Positions 1-6,804 of a stretch of 8,249 bases of DNA are shown here, piece after piece; within the stretch, counting starts at the first letter, position 1, and every line of letters begins with the position of its first letter. The notes below the pieces were generated by a model. It had not been told where the DNA came from, made no database searches, and saw nothing but the letters and a program-made list of their open reading frames with translations. Origin of the DNA: an uncultured Bacilli bacterium (GTDB lineage Bacteria; Bacillota_I; Bacilli_A; RF39; UBA660); assembly GCA_948543905.1 (NCBI GenBank), contig CAOVIS010000047.1:1-8249 (forward strand), given 5' to 3'. The position numbers and the translations under genes are program-made.

Positions 1-148
1 AAATAATGAGGCCTCAATTATATTAGAAAATTATCATTTATATTTTTATTATATTATTTATTGTATCAAAAGCCAAGAAAAATAACACAATATATTACAC
101 GTGGTAGATATTATTAGGATATTTGAGACAATTATGTTGGTGATTAAG

Positions 149-601
149 GTGAATTATAACAAAATAATGAGAAATCTTAGAGAAGAGCACAATTTGACAC
201 AAGAAGATGTAGCAAAGAGCATTGGCATTAATAGAGTACAATATAATCAATATGAAAATGATTATTATTCAATTCCAGTTAAACATCTAAATAAAATAGC
301 TGTTTTTTATAATGTTTCGGTTGATTATTTATTAGGGTTTACTGACAATCTAAATTATAAGAATATTTCTAGTGAGATTGATAATATTAAAGCAGGGATT
401 AGGTTAAAGGAATTTAGAAAAGAATATAAATTAACTCAAGTTAAGTTGGCTTCTATTTTAAATACAACATTTTCAAGTATTGCTTTTAATGAAAAGGGAA
501 GAAATTTAATTGCAACGCCTTTTTTATATACTATTTGTAAAAAATATGGAGTAAGTGCAGATTATCTTTTGGGCAAGATTGATTATCAACCTAAATTATA
601 G
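149..601 (+). CDS. Tandem helix-turn-helix (Xre/Cro-type) transcriptional regulator
   Basis: Probable DNA-binding regulator with two consecutive HTH_3/Xre-like domains in 150 residues. Domain 1 (about residues 6-62) has the classic LTQEDVAKSIG helix followed by QYE and ends in VSVDYLLG. Domain 2 (about 84-142) repeats the plan with LTQVKLASIL and VSADYLLGK, but the recognition-helix end reads FNEKG instead of a Q-Y-E type motif, so it may bind weakly or only dimerise. Start choice is uncertain. GTG at 149 (GGTG at 139-142 as a weak ribosome site) gives an N-terminus of the M-N-Y-N type I associate with this family. ATG at 134 and GTG at 101 are in frame upstream but have no better site, and ATG 167 would trim the first helix. 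The gene stands alone, ending at TAG 601 just before a foreign-looking fragment. Target genes are unknown; autoregulation is a guess. Confidence 0.8.
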   Translation: MNYNKIMRNLREEHNLTQEDVAKSIGINRVQYNQYENDYYSIPVKHLNKIAVFYNVSVDYLLGFTDNLNYKNISSEIDNIKAGIRLKEFRKEYKLTQVKLASILNTTFSSIAFNEKGRNLIATPFLYTICKKYGVSADYLLGKIDYQPKL

Positions 602-618
602 TTTTACTTATTAAATTA

Positions 619-627
619 TGATATAAT
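619..627 (+). promoter_or_regulatory. Extended -10 promoter element (TGATATAAT)
   Basis: A perfect extended -10 (TG, one base, TATAAT at 622-627) lies 45 bases before the GC-rich fragment. No good -35 is present at 16-18 bases spacing (best is TAGTTT at 599-604), but extended -10 promoters can work without one. Transcription would start near 634 and run through 672-833. No ribosome site or ATG follows, so if it is active the product would be an untranslated RNA carrying the fragment. The signal is short and A+T-rich, so chance occurrence is possible. Confidence 0.4.
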
Positions 628-656
628 GTTTAGGGTTAATCTAATTAATAACTTAA

Positions 657-833
657 GTGTTAATATTACGTAACTATAACAGCGGTGCTGTCGTGTTCGG
701 TGTGAATTCGAATGGCAACCTCGACAACTGGAACGTGAACAACACGATTGGTTTGCGCCCAATATCCCTTTTAAACTCATATTCTTGGTCAAGACTTGGA
801 ATAGTAGAATTGGGATACAAGATTAGTCCTTAG
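657..833 (+). pseudogene. 3' fragment of a variable lectin-type/surface protein gene; DGR-like repeat at 672-761
   Basis: An open frame, closed upstream by TAA at 654-656 and ending at TAG 831-833, encodes a peptide rich in Asn, with N-W-N-V-N-N and then G-L-R-P-I-S-L-L. That ending resembles the C-terminal tail (G-[FVL]-R-P-x) of C-type-lectin/formylglycine-enzyme-fold proteins, the fold used by most DGR target proteins. There is no start codon with a ribosome site, so the 5' part of the gene is missing. Bases 672-761 are 50% G+C (45 of 90 by my count) in a roughly 27% region, and 7 of 9 Asn codons there are AAC, whereas neighbouring genes use mostly AAT. AAC-rich, locally GC-rich coding stretches are the mark of DGR template and variable repeats. 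After about 762 the composition drops back to A+T-rich. No reverse transcriptase or second copy is in the window. It could also be a plain fragment of a transferred surface or tail-fibre gene. Confidence 0.55.
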
Positions 834-898
834 TTTTTTGCTTAAATATTTGATACTGATATTTTATGTCTTGTGTATAAAATTATAACAGTGTCTTT

Positions 899-1658
899 TT
901 ATTTTGTTGATGTTAATTTACGACATAGAGAGTAAGTTTTTGATGTTTCACTTCCTTTTATGTATTGTTTTAAAAAGTAAGTTTTATCTAAATTTGTTAT
1001 AAATATTAAATCTGATAGTTTTAAGGCTTTTTTAATAATTGGTTCATTTGTGGTATTATATGTATTTTTGTTATAATAATAATTTATTAAATCAGTGTTG
1101 TAATTAGGGCTTAACGGATACAAAAGAAGGTGAGCAAAGAAGTTTAGATTGTTTTGAATGATTACTTCATTAAAGTACCTTTATGGATCTTATTTCAATG
1201 GTATTGGAGGGTCTTTTAACCAAATTGTTAAAATTTAGACCACATAAACGATCACAATTTATATTTATTAAAAAATATAATAATGGCACTTTTTCAGTTA
1301 GGTTTTTAGTATTAAAAATATATTGTTTATCTATTATATGAGTTCTTAAGTACTGGCAAATATTTCTTAATTCTTCTAAATATTTAGGATTATTAGTTAG
1401 ATGAAAAGAATTTATTTCATCATTTAAAAAAGGATCTAAATCATCTTTGCTAATAGAATATTCTTCTTTATTAAGCCAATCGGGATAATTTAGTTTTAAA
1501 TAAGAAGTAAGGGCGTTGTGATTAGCATTACGATATTCTATTTCGTGACCAAAGGGCGTATTACAAGAAAAATTTAGCGTTTCGCGATAGTTATCTTTTA
1601 AATCTTCTTTAGTAAACTCACTATATTTTAAATTTGTACTGTTTTTAAGTAATTCCAT
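899..1658 (-). pseudogene. Amidoligase-family (Amidoligase_2-like) gene, frameshifted
   Basis: Two abutting - strand frames form one protein of about 252 residues. The first (1658 to TAA 1170-1172, 162 residues) has the family's N-terminal glycine-Glu-x-Glu site (PFGHEIEY, residues 35-42), a W-then-D element (61-74), DRLCGLNF (136-143) and TIEIR (153-157). The family normally continues T-I-E-F-R-x-x-N-G-T-L-N-x. Here the continuation, NEVIIQNNLNFF, is in another frame that is open from 1180 to TAA 899-901. GGT ACT TTA (G-T-L) is visible in the third frame at 1179-1171. Adding one A to the A-run at 1180-1182 and one at 1170-1171 restores I-K-G-T-L-N-E. COOH-NH2 ligases of this group are ATP-dependent amide-bond formers; the substrate here is unknown. 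The central Gly-Gly-His-x-His region that I expect for the family is not seen and the middle is short, so decay or divergence goes beyond the frameshift. The ribosome site (AGTGAA) is weak. An in-frame TTG at 1123 has no ribosome site. Confidence 0.65.
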
Positions 1659-1671
1659 ATTTTCACTATTG

Positions 1672-1701
1672 TATAAAAAAAATGACTACATTGTAATCAT
1701 T
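1672..1701 (-). terminator. Intrinsic terminator of rpmE
   Basis: Bases 1681-1701 form a 10-bp stem with one C/A mismatch (AATGACTACA against TTGTAATCATT on the + strand) and almost no loop in the fully paired form, so in practice the top pairs open. On the - strand it is followed by eight T (1682-1675). The stem begins inside the rpmE stop codon (1700-1702), giving a very compact gene end. It also separates rpmE transcription from the amidoligase remnant downstream. Confidence 0.75.
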
Positions 1702-1909
1702 ATTTTTCACTTGTTAAACCGTATTTACGATTAAATTTTTCAATATTACCAGTTTTCTTAACTTTTCCTTGAGCTCCAGTATAGAAAGGGTGACACTCAC
1801 TACAAATTTCAACTTGAATATTTTCCTTAGTTGATTTTGTTTTAAAAGATGCACCACAAGCACAAGTTATAGTAGTTTCTTTCATTTCTGGATGAATTCC
1901 TTTTTTCAT
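1700..1909 (-). CDS. rpmE: Large ribosomal subunit protein bL31 (zinc-binding type)
   Basis: Ribosomal protein bL31, a small 50S protein bridging the subunits; 69 residues, normal length. It opens MKKGIHPEM, typical for the family, and carries four Cys as two pairs (C16-A-C18 and C36-S-E-C39), the zinc ribbon of the C+ form that stores zinc and is exchanged for a Cys-less paralogue under zinc starvation in some bacteria. HPFYTG after the last Cys and the FNRKYG tail are family hallmarks. The start at 1909 is fixed by GGGAGGAT (1913-1920), three bases upstream of the ATG; the frame is open further, to 1942, but without support. It has its own promoter at 1964-1991 and terminator at 1672-1701, so it can be transcribed alone although it follows murA and the SGNH gene. 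No rho gene lies between murA and rpmE, unlike B. subtilis (from memory). Confidence 0.97.
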   Translation of the reverse strand: MKKGIHPEMKETTITCACGASFKTKSTKENIQVEICSECHPFYTGAQGKVKKTGNIEKFNRKYGLTSEK

Positions 1910-1963
1910 TTTATCCTCCCGCCATATCAAATTTTTTGACATAGTAATTAATTTGTCTTAAGT

Positions 1964-1991
1964 ATTATATCATATATTTTAAACTTTACAA
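1964..1991 (-). promoter_or_regulatory. rpmE promoter
   Basis: On the - strand: -35 TTGTAA (1991-1986), 16-base spacer, extended -10 TGATATAAT (1972-1964). Predicted start is near 1957, leaving a leader of about 48 bases before the rpmE ATG. The -35 sits right at the 3' end of the SGNH gene (stop 1995-1997), so rpmE is uncoupled from it. No Zur-like inverted repeat was recognised. Confidence 0.7.
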
Positions 1992-1994
1992 GGG

Positions 1995-2666
1995 TTAAAT
2001 TACTTTTTTTATTTCATTATAAATAGCTTTATGGCCTAAATAGTTAATATAAAAGCTATTTTTGTCTAAATAATATGCATCATTATTTAAAATATTATTG
2101 ATGTCTATATAAATAAAATTATTACTTAAAGTTAAATCTCGAATAATGGCATTTAATCTTGATATTGTTAGTTCATCCATGTTTTTGGTCTTATATAGAC
2201 TTAAAACTACAACTTTTTTTGTATTTAAAATTTTAATTGTATTTAGTAATTCTTTAAAATTGGCTTCAAAATCTTTTATTACTTGTTTAGTTATTTTTTT
2301 ATTTGCTAATTCATCCATACCAATGGCAATAGTTAAAATATTTGCTTCATTAATGGCTCGTTGAATTTCATATTTTTCATTTTTGATAATTATTTCTTTG
2401 TTGTCTTTTATTTCATACGTTAATTCTTTGATAGTTTTATTAAGACTAGCAAATTCGCTTAAATAGTTGCGTAACTGATGATTTGCTTTATAATCAGCAC
2501 TTAAATAATCATTAAAACTATAGCCTTCAATATTATAAGGAGTCATCCCAAGGGCTAGGCCATCACCTAAAGCTGTAATAGTTATTTCATCACTTTTAGT
2601 ATAAAAATAAATGGCTATTGATAGTATTGTACCTAAAATGGTTATAATTAAAAGTTTCTTTTTCAT
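1995..2666 (-). CDS. Membrane-anchored SGNH/GDSL-fold protein, probably inactive
   Basis: A 223-residue protein with an N-terminal signal anchor (KKK, then a hydrophobic stretch at about 5-22, no lipobox Cys), so the domain should sit outside the membrane. Block I reads ALGDGLALG (32-40) where SGNH enzymes have G-D-S: the nucleophile position is Gly36. Block III reads IGMDEL (115-120) where G-x-N-D is usual. Block V reads YINYLGH (206-212) where H-P-N-x-x-G-H is usual, so the catalytic His is Tyr206 and the Asp three residues before is Asn203. The fold assignment rests on block order, spacing and the final GH. If it is right, the triad is gone and the protein may bind rather than hydrolyse an ester or glycan. 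The frame is intact with a good ribosome site (GAGGTA at 2671-2676), so it is not an ordinary pseudogene. It starts 32 bases after murA stops, suggesting cotranscription and an envelope role. A 6-bp inverted repeat (2685-2698) lies in the gap. Confidence 0.75.
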   Translation of the reverse strand: MKKKLLIITILGTILSIAIYFYTKSDEITITALGDGLALGMTPYNIEGYSFNDYLSADYKANHQLRNYLSEFASLNKTIKELTYEIKDNKEIIIKNEKYEIQRAINEANILTIAIGMDELANKKITKQVIKDFEANFKELLNTIKILNTKKVVVLSLYKTKNMDELTISRLNAIIRDLTLSNNFIYIDINNILNNDAYYLDKNSFYINYLGHKAIYNEIKKVI

Positions 2667-2698
2667 ATTTTACCTCAAAAAAAATATAGTACACTATA

Positions 2699-3952
2699 CT
2701 ATATTGAAATAAGTTTTATTTTAGCACCAACACTTAATAGTTTTTCTTCAATTTTTTCATATCCTCTTAAGATATGTTCAACATCAGTAATTATAGTAGT
2801 ACCTTCAGCAATAAGTCCCGCGATTACTAAAGCTGCGCCTCCTCTTAAGTCAGTAGCTATTACTTCACAGCCTTTTAGCTTTGTAGGGCCTTTAATTAAA
2901 CTAGTTGTACCATTTACGGTGATATCTGCGCCCATTTTATTCAGATAAGGAACATGGCCCATGCGATTTTCCCAAATAGTTTCTTCAAATATAGATGTAC
3001 CTATACTTTGTGTTAATAAAACACTCATAGGTTGCCCTATATCTGTTGGAAAACCAGGATATACTAGAGTTTTAATATTGGTTGCTTTTATATCAGGAGT
3101 TTTGTTTACTATAATACTTGTTGTATTTATTTTCAAATCTACACCCATTTCAATTAATTTGGAAGTTAATGATTCTAAATGTTTTGGAATTATATTATTA
3201 ATGTTTAAATTATGTCCACAAAGAGCTCCTAAAATAAGATAAGTTCCAGCTTCAATACGGTCAGGAATAACGGAAATTTCAGCGCCATGTAAATTATTTA
3301 CACCATTTATAGTTATAGTATCAGTACCTATACCTGTAATATTTGCTCCCATTTTATTTAGGTATTCACCAATATTAACAATTTCAATTTCACTGGCAGC
3401 ATTATGAATTACAGTTTTACCTTCGGCTAAAACACTTGCTAACATGATATTAATGGTAGCTCCCACACTTTTAAAGCGGAGATTTATATCAGTGCCAGTT
3501 AGTTTTTCAGCACTTAATATATATTTATTTCCTTCAATTGTAACATTTGCTCCTAAAGCTTTAAATCCTTCTAAATGCATATCTATAGGTCTAGTGCCAA
3601 TATTACAACCACCAGGAATATAAATTTCAACATATTTATAACGTCCTAACAGAGCACCCATGAAGTAATAAGAAGCACGTAAACGATTAGAATATTTTTC
3701 ACTAATTAAAGTATTTTGTATTTTAGTGGGATCGATAGTTAAAGTATTAGAATCTAATCTTGTTTCACAATTAATTATGTTTAATATATCTATTAAAGCA
3801 TCACGATCAGAAATATCAGGAACATTATTAATTTTAGAGGGAGTATCTGCTAGAACAGCGGCAGGTATTAAAGCTACTACACTATTTTTAGCTCCTCCAA
3901 TATTTATATTTCCTGATAATGTATTATTACCTTTTATTATCATCTGTTTCAT
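2699..3952 (-). CDS. murA: UDP-N-acetylglucosamine 1-carboxyvinyltransferase (MurA)
   Basis: Cytosolic enzyme of the first committed peptidoglycan step: transfers enolpyruvate from phosphoenolpyruvate to UDP-GlcNAc. At 417 residues it is full length. Key positions match the E. coli enzyme: GGAKNS with Lys22-Asn23; the loop GGCNIGTRPID with the active-site Cys at 116 (the fosfomycin target); FPTDIGQP with the Asp that acts as base; TDLRGGAALV with Arg370; and HILRGYEKIE with Arg396. A Cys rather than Asp in the loop predicts fosfomycin sensitivity at the target level. The start at 3952 is supported by AAGGGTG (3961-3967), eight bases upstream; an ATG three codons in is less well spaced. The gene heads a likely murA/SGNH transcript from the promoter at 4053-4082, divergent from spoIIR. 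Many Firmicutes have two paralogues (MurA, MurZ); I cannot say which this is. Confidence 0.97.
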   Translation of the reverse strand: MKQMIIKGNNTLSGNINIGGAKNSVVALIPAAVLADTPSKINNVPDISDRDALIDILNIINCETRLDSNTLTIDPTKIQNTLISEKYSNRLRASYYFMGALLGRYKYVEIYIPGGCNIGTRPIDMHLEGFKALGANVTIEGNKYILSAEKLTGTDINLRFKSVGATINIMLASVLAEGKTVIHNAASEIEIVNIGEYLNKMGANITGIGTDTITINGVNNLHGAEISVIPDRIEAGTYLILGALCGHNLNINNIIPKHLESLTSKLIEMGVDLKINTTSIIVNKTPDIKATNIKTLVYPGFPTDIGQPMSVLLTQSIGTSIFEETIWENRMGHVPYLNKMGADITVNGTTSLIKGPTKLKGCEVIATDLRGGAALVIAGLIAEGTTIITDVEHILRGYEKIEEKLLSVGAKIKLISI

Positions 3953-4052
3953 TTTAACACACCCTTACAGAATTAATATAAGTTAGGCACTTATACTATT
4001 TTTTATGATTATTATTTTTTTTGGTGCATAATTTAATAAAATTACCTCCTAT

Positions 4053-4082
4053 AATATATCCTAAATGGAAGTTATTTGTCAA
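4053..4082 (-). promoter_or_regulatory. murA promoter
   Basis: On the - strand: perfect -35 TTGACA (4082-4077), 18-base spacer, -10 TATATT (4058-4053). Predicted start is near 4046, giving a murA leader of about 95 bases. An AGGAGGT at 4050-4044 overlaps the predicted start and so is probably not used as a ribosome site. Faces away from spoIIR, whose start is about 70 bases to the right. Confidence 0.65.
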
Positions 4083-4153
4083 TCTTTTTATAATTTTAAT
4101 TATAACTTGAATAAAAAATGTAAATATAAACTTAATATATTTAGGTGATATTA

Positions 4154-4657
4154 GTGAAAAAAGTAATAATTATATTGTTTGGAATTAGTTTGCTATTTAT
4201 TTTAACTAAAAAAGAAGCAGATATTTTAATACCTAGTAATGCGATTAGATTTAGAGTAATAGCAAATAGTAATAGTTTTGAGGACCAAATGTTAAAAAAA
4301 GAAATAAAAAATAATGTAGAGAAAGATATTTATAATTTTATTGGAACTATAAATAATAAAGATGAAGCAAAAGATATGATTAATAATAATATGAATAAAA
4401 TAGAAGAAATTCTAAATAGATATAATGTTAAATATAAAATTGATTATGGATATAATTATTTTCCAACTAAAAATTATAAAGGAGTTTTATATAAAGCTGG
4501 AAATTATGAATCATTAGTAATAACATTAGGCGAGGGGATGGGCGATAATTTTTGGTGTGTTTTATTTCCTCCTTTATGTTTACTTGATGAAAAAACAGAA
4601 AATACTAGTGAAGTCGAATATAAATTATATGTAAAAAAATTACTTAAAATGTTCTAA
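4154..4657 (+). CDS. spoIIR: Stage II sporulation protein R (SpoIIR)
   Basis: In Bacillus, SpoIIR is made in the forespore, exported, and triggers the SpoIIGA protease to cleave pro-sigma-E in the mother cell. The signature is clear: N-terminal membrane/signal segment (about residues 4-18), SNAIRFRVIANSNSFEDQ, then YKAGNYESLVITLGEG and NFWCVLFPPLC near the end. At 167 residues it is shorter than the B. subtilis protein (about 224, from memory), yet both conserved blocks are present. The start is GTG 4154, supported by TAGGTGA (4142-4148) at proper spacing; the in-frame GTG at 4145 lies inside that site. No vegetative promoter was convincing upstream (4083-4150). A sigma-F promoter would be expected in a spore former, but I could not identify one. 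mntP follows after 37 bases on the same strand. Confidence 0.92.
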   Translation: MKKVIIILFGISLLFILTKKEADILIPSNAIRFRVIANSNSFEDQMLKKEIKNNVEKDIYNFIGTINNKDEAKDMINNNMNKIEEILNRYNVKYKIDYGYNYFPTKNYKGVLYKAGNYESLVITLGEGMGDNFWCVLFPPLCLLDEKTENTSEVEYKLYVKKLLKMF

Positions 4658-4694
4658 TTTCTGGTTTCTTAAATATAATTTTTTAGGAGGCAAT

Positions 4695-5225
4695 ATGGAA
4701 ATTTTAAGCTTAATAATAGTCGGAATTGCTCTTAGTATGGATACATTCTCTTTATCACTTGGTATAGGAATGTGGAGCCATGATAATAAAAAGGCTTTAA
4801 AACTTGCGTTAATTGTAGGGATTATGCATTTTATTATGCCTTTTATTGGAATGTTATTAGGCACTGAGTTAAGCAAATTTTTAGAAATAAATGCTGATAT
4901 TTTATTAGGAATAATTCTTATGCTTATTGCTGTTCAAATGTTTATAGATATATTGAAGCATGAAGAAGAAAAATTTGATTTATCTATTATCGGAATGATG
5001 ATATTTGCAGTGGGAGTTAGTTTAGATAGCTTTTCAGTAGGGATTGGACTTAAAGCAATAACAAGTAATGTGTATTTAGGAATGACAATATTTGCTATAT
5101 GTAGTTTTTTATTTACTTTTACAGGAATTATTATGGGAAGATTTGCTAATAAAATTATGGGAGTATACGCTAATATTATTGGTGTTATTATTTTGTTTAT
5201 TTTAGGTTTAGTACATTTGTTATAA
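4695..5225 (+). CDS. mntP: Manganese efflux pump, MntP family (DUF204)
   Basis: Inner-membrane protein of 176 residues, about six transmembrane helices, made of two repeated halves. Each half has the family's acidic motif: SMDTFSLSLGIG with Asp16, and SLDSFSVGIGL with Asp111. These correspond to the two Asp residues important in E. coli MntP. HFIMPFIGMLLG (about 45-56) and the Gly-rich last helices also fit. MntP exports Mn2+ to prevent toxicity. The ribosome site AGGAGG (4685-4690) is four bases before the ATG. No Mn-sensing yybP-ykoY leader precedes it; the gap after spoIIR is only 37 bases, so it probably relies on read-through from spoIIR or constitutive expression. The sporulation protein YtaF belongs to the same superfamily and is the main alternative. 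From memory, B. subtilis also carries an mntP homologue (ywlD) close to spoIIR, which favours MntP. Confidence 0.85.
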   Translation: MEILSLIIVGIALSMDTFSLSLGIGMWSHDNKKALKLALIVGIMHFIMPFIGMLLGTELSKFLEINADILLGIILMLIAVQMFIDILKHEEEKFDLSIIGMMIFAVGVSLDSFSVGIGLKAITSNVYLGMTIFAICSFLFTFTGIIMGRFANKIMGVYANIIGVIILFILGLVHLL

Positions 5226-5229
5226 CATT

Positions 5230-5252
5230 TAAAAACTACTAACGTAATAGTT
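5230..5252 (-). terminator. Probable weak terminator of metG
   Basis: On the - strand, AACTATT (5252-5246) can pair with AGTAGTT (5240-5234) around a five-base loop (one G-T pair), followed by a run of five T (5235-5231). It lies eight bases after the metG stop, in the 34-base gap between the converging metG and mntP genes. The stem is A+T-rich. On the + strand no T-run follows, so mntP has no visible terminator. Confidence 0.4.
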
Positions 5253-5259
5253 AATAGCT

Positions 5260-6789
5260 CTATTTAGTATCAATCCTATTAAATAAAATAATAGGGTCTT
5301 TTAATTGATTATTTTCTTCTAGATTACCAAACTTTGATATGGAATCATAAGATGTAGCTTTAGTATTTAATTCGTCAAATATTTTAGCTGAAGTATCAGG
5401 AATAAATGGAGATAGTAAGACACTACAAATGCGAACTGATTCTAGAATATTATATAAGACTGTAGATAAACGATCTTTTTTTGTGTCATCTTTAGCTAAA
5501 ATCCATGGTGTTGTATCATCAATGTATTTATTGCATGCTCTTAGAACTTCCATAATACTTTCAATAGCTTCATTTACTTTAAGATTATTCATATCTTGTT
5601 CTACTTTGTCTTTTAAAGATATTACATTTGATATTAAATTATCGTCTAAAGGTTCAGATATGTGATTATTAATAGTTATTCCAGCAAAATATTTATGATA
5701 CATACTAATAGTTCGATTAACAAGATTGCCTAGGTTATTTGCTAAATCAGTATTTGTGCGAGTAATTAAAGCTTCTTCTGAAAAATTGCCATCATGGCCA
5801 AATGGTACTTCGCGAAGAGCATAATATCTTACAGCATCTACACCATAGGCATTGATATATTCACGAGGATCTTTATAGTTTCCAAGACTTTTAGAAATTT
5901 TACCGCCATCAATAATAAGCCAACCATGTCCAAATACTTTATGAGGTAAGGGGAGACCTAAGGCTAGAAGTAAACAAGGCCAAATAATAGTGTGAAATCT
6001 TACAATCTCTTTACCTACTATGTGTAAATCAGCAGGCCAATATTTTTGCATTAATTTATCATTATCAGTTAAATACCCTAAAGTGGTAATGTAGTTACTT
6101 AAGGCATCTACCCAAACATAAACTACATGATCGGAATCAAAATCAACTGGTATTCCCCATTTAAAAGATGTTCTTGATACACATAAATCTTCAAGACCTG
6201 GTTTAATAAAGTTATTTAGCATTTCATTTTTACGAGTAATTGGCTCAATAAATTCAGGATTTTCATCATAATATTTAACTAGAGCATCTTGATATTTAGA
6301 TAATTTAAAGAAATAGGCTTCTTCACTAACCATTTTTACTTCACGACCACAATCAGGACATTTGTTGTCTACAGCTTGAGATTCAGTCCAAAATGATTCA
6401 CATGGTATGCAATATAAACCTTTATATTCTCCTTTATAGATATCTCCTTGATCATAAAGTTTTTTGAATATTTTTTGGACACATAATTCATGGTAATCAT
6501 CAGTAGTTCGCATAAATTTGTCATAAGATATGTTTAGAGAAGACCATAAATCTTTGGCATTTTCTATTATTTTATCAACATAAGCCTTAGGAGTTACACC
6601 TGCTTCTTTAGCTTTTTTTTCGATTTTTTCACCATGTTCATCAGTTCCTGTTTGGAAATAAACATCATAGCCTGTAAGTCTTTTGTAACGAGCTATAGCA
6701 TCAGCAATAATAGTTGTGTAACAGTGCCCAATATGAAAATCAGCACTTGGATAATAAATTGGGGTTGTTATATAATATTTTTTATTCAT
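5260..6789 (-). CDS. metG: Methionyl-tRNA synthetase, short form
   Basis: Class I synthetase that charges tRNA-Met with methionine; 509 residues. Seen in order: ITTPIYYPSADFHIGH (HIGH signature at 19-22), the QTGTDEHG substrate loop, a zinc knuckle with Cys127, 130, 144 and 147 (CIPC and CPDC), VYVWVDALSNY, GKEIVRFH, and the KMSKS-type loop KISKS (297-301). It ends after the anticodon-binding helical domain and lacks the C-terminal EMAP-II-like tRNA-binding domain that brings Bacillus and E. coli enzymes to about 650-680 residues. The frame closes cleanly with TAG, so this is the natural short form. Start: GTG 6798 and ATG 6792 are in frame, but ATG 6789 gives MNKKYYITTP as in relatives and is best spaced from GAGTG (6796-6800). 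The HAD gene stops 15 bases upstream, so both are read from the Met T-box leader. Confidence 0.96.
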   Translation of the reverse strand: MNKKYYITTPIYYPSADFHIGHCYTTIIADAIARYKRLTGYDVYFQTGTDEHGEKIEKKAKEAGVTPKAYVDKIIENAKDLWSSLNISYDKFMRTTDDYHELCVQKIFKKLYDQGDIYKGEYKGLYCIPCESFWTESQAVDNKCPDCGREVKMVSEEAYFFKLSKYQDALVKYYDENPEFIEPITRKNEMLNNFIKPGLEDLCVSRTSFKWGIPVDFDSDHVVYVWVDALSNYITTLGYLTDNDKLMQKYWPADLHIVGKEIVRFHTIIWPCLLLALGLPLPHKVFGHGWLIIDGGKISKSLGNYKDPREYINAYGVDAVRYYALREVPFGHDGNFSEEALITRTNTDLANNLGNLVNRTISMYHKYFAGITINNHISEPLDDNLISNVISLKDKVEQDMNNLKVNEAIESIMEVLRACNKYIDDTTPWILAKDDTKKDRLSTVLYNILESVRICSVLLSPFIPDTSAKIFDELNTKATSYDSISKFGNLEENNQLKDPIILFNRIDTK

Positions 6790-6804
6790 CATTTTCACTC
6801 TTTT

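Noticed and set aside
7..16. TGAGGCCTCA, a 10-base perfect palindrome near the left edge
   Set aside because: It has no loop and no T-run, and the flanking pairing is imperfect; it may be part of something cut by the window edge, but no function can be supported.
601..900. A complete DGR (reverse transcriptase, accessory protein, template and target)
   Set aside because: No reverse transcriptase frame exists in the window and the target gene lacks its 5' part; only one repeat-like copy is seen.
899..1123. A separate small gene starting at TTG 1123
   Set aside because: No ribosome site precedes this TTG, and the frame continues upstream to 1180 with sequence that fits the C-terminal part of the amidoligase family; treated as part of the broken gene.
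2146..3242. Open + strand frames at 2146-2364 and 2961-3242, opposite the SGNH gene and murA
   Set aside because: They are antisense shadows of well-identified genes, without ribosome sites or recognisable proteins; the same holds for 3726-3986, 4640-4876 and 5429-5665.
4012..4050. AGGAGGT followed by a tiny - strand frame (ATG at 4029, five codons) upstream of murA
   Set aside because: The ribosome-like site overlaps the predicted transcription start and lies 14 bases from the ATG, so a translated leader peptide is unlikely.
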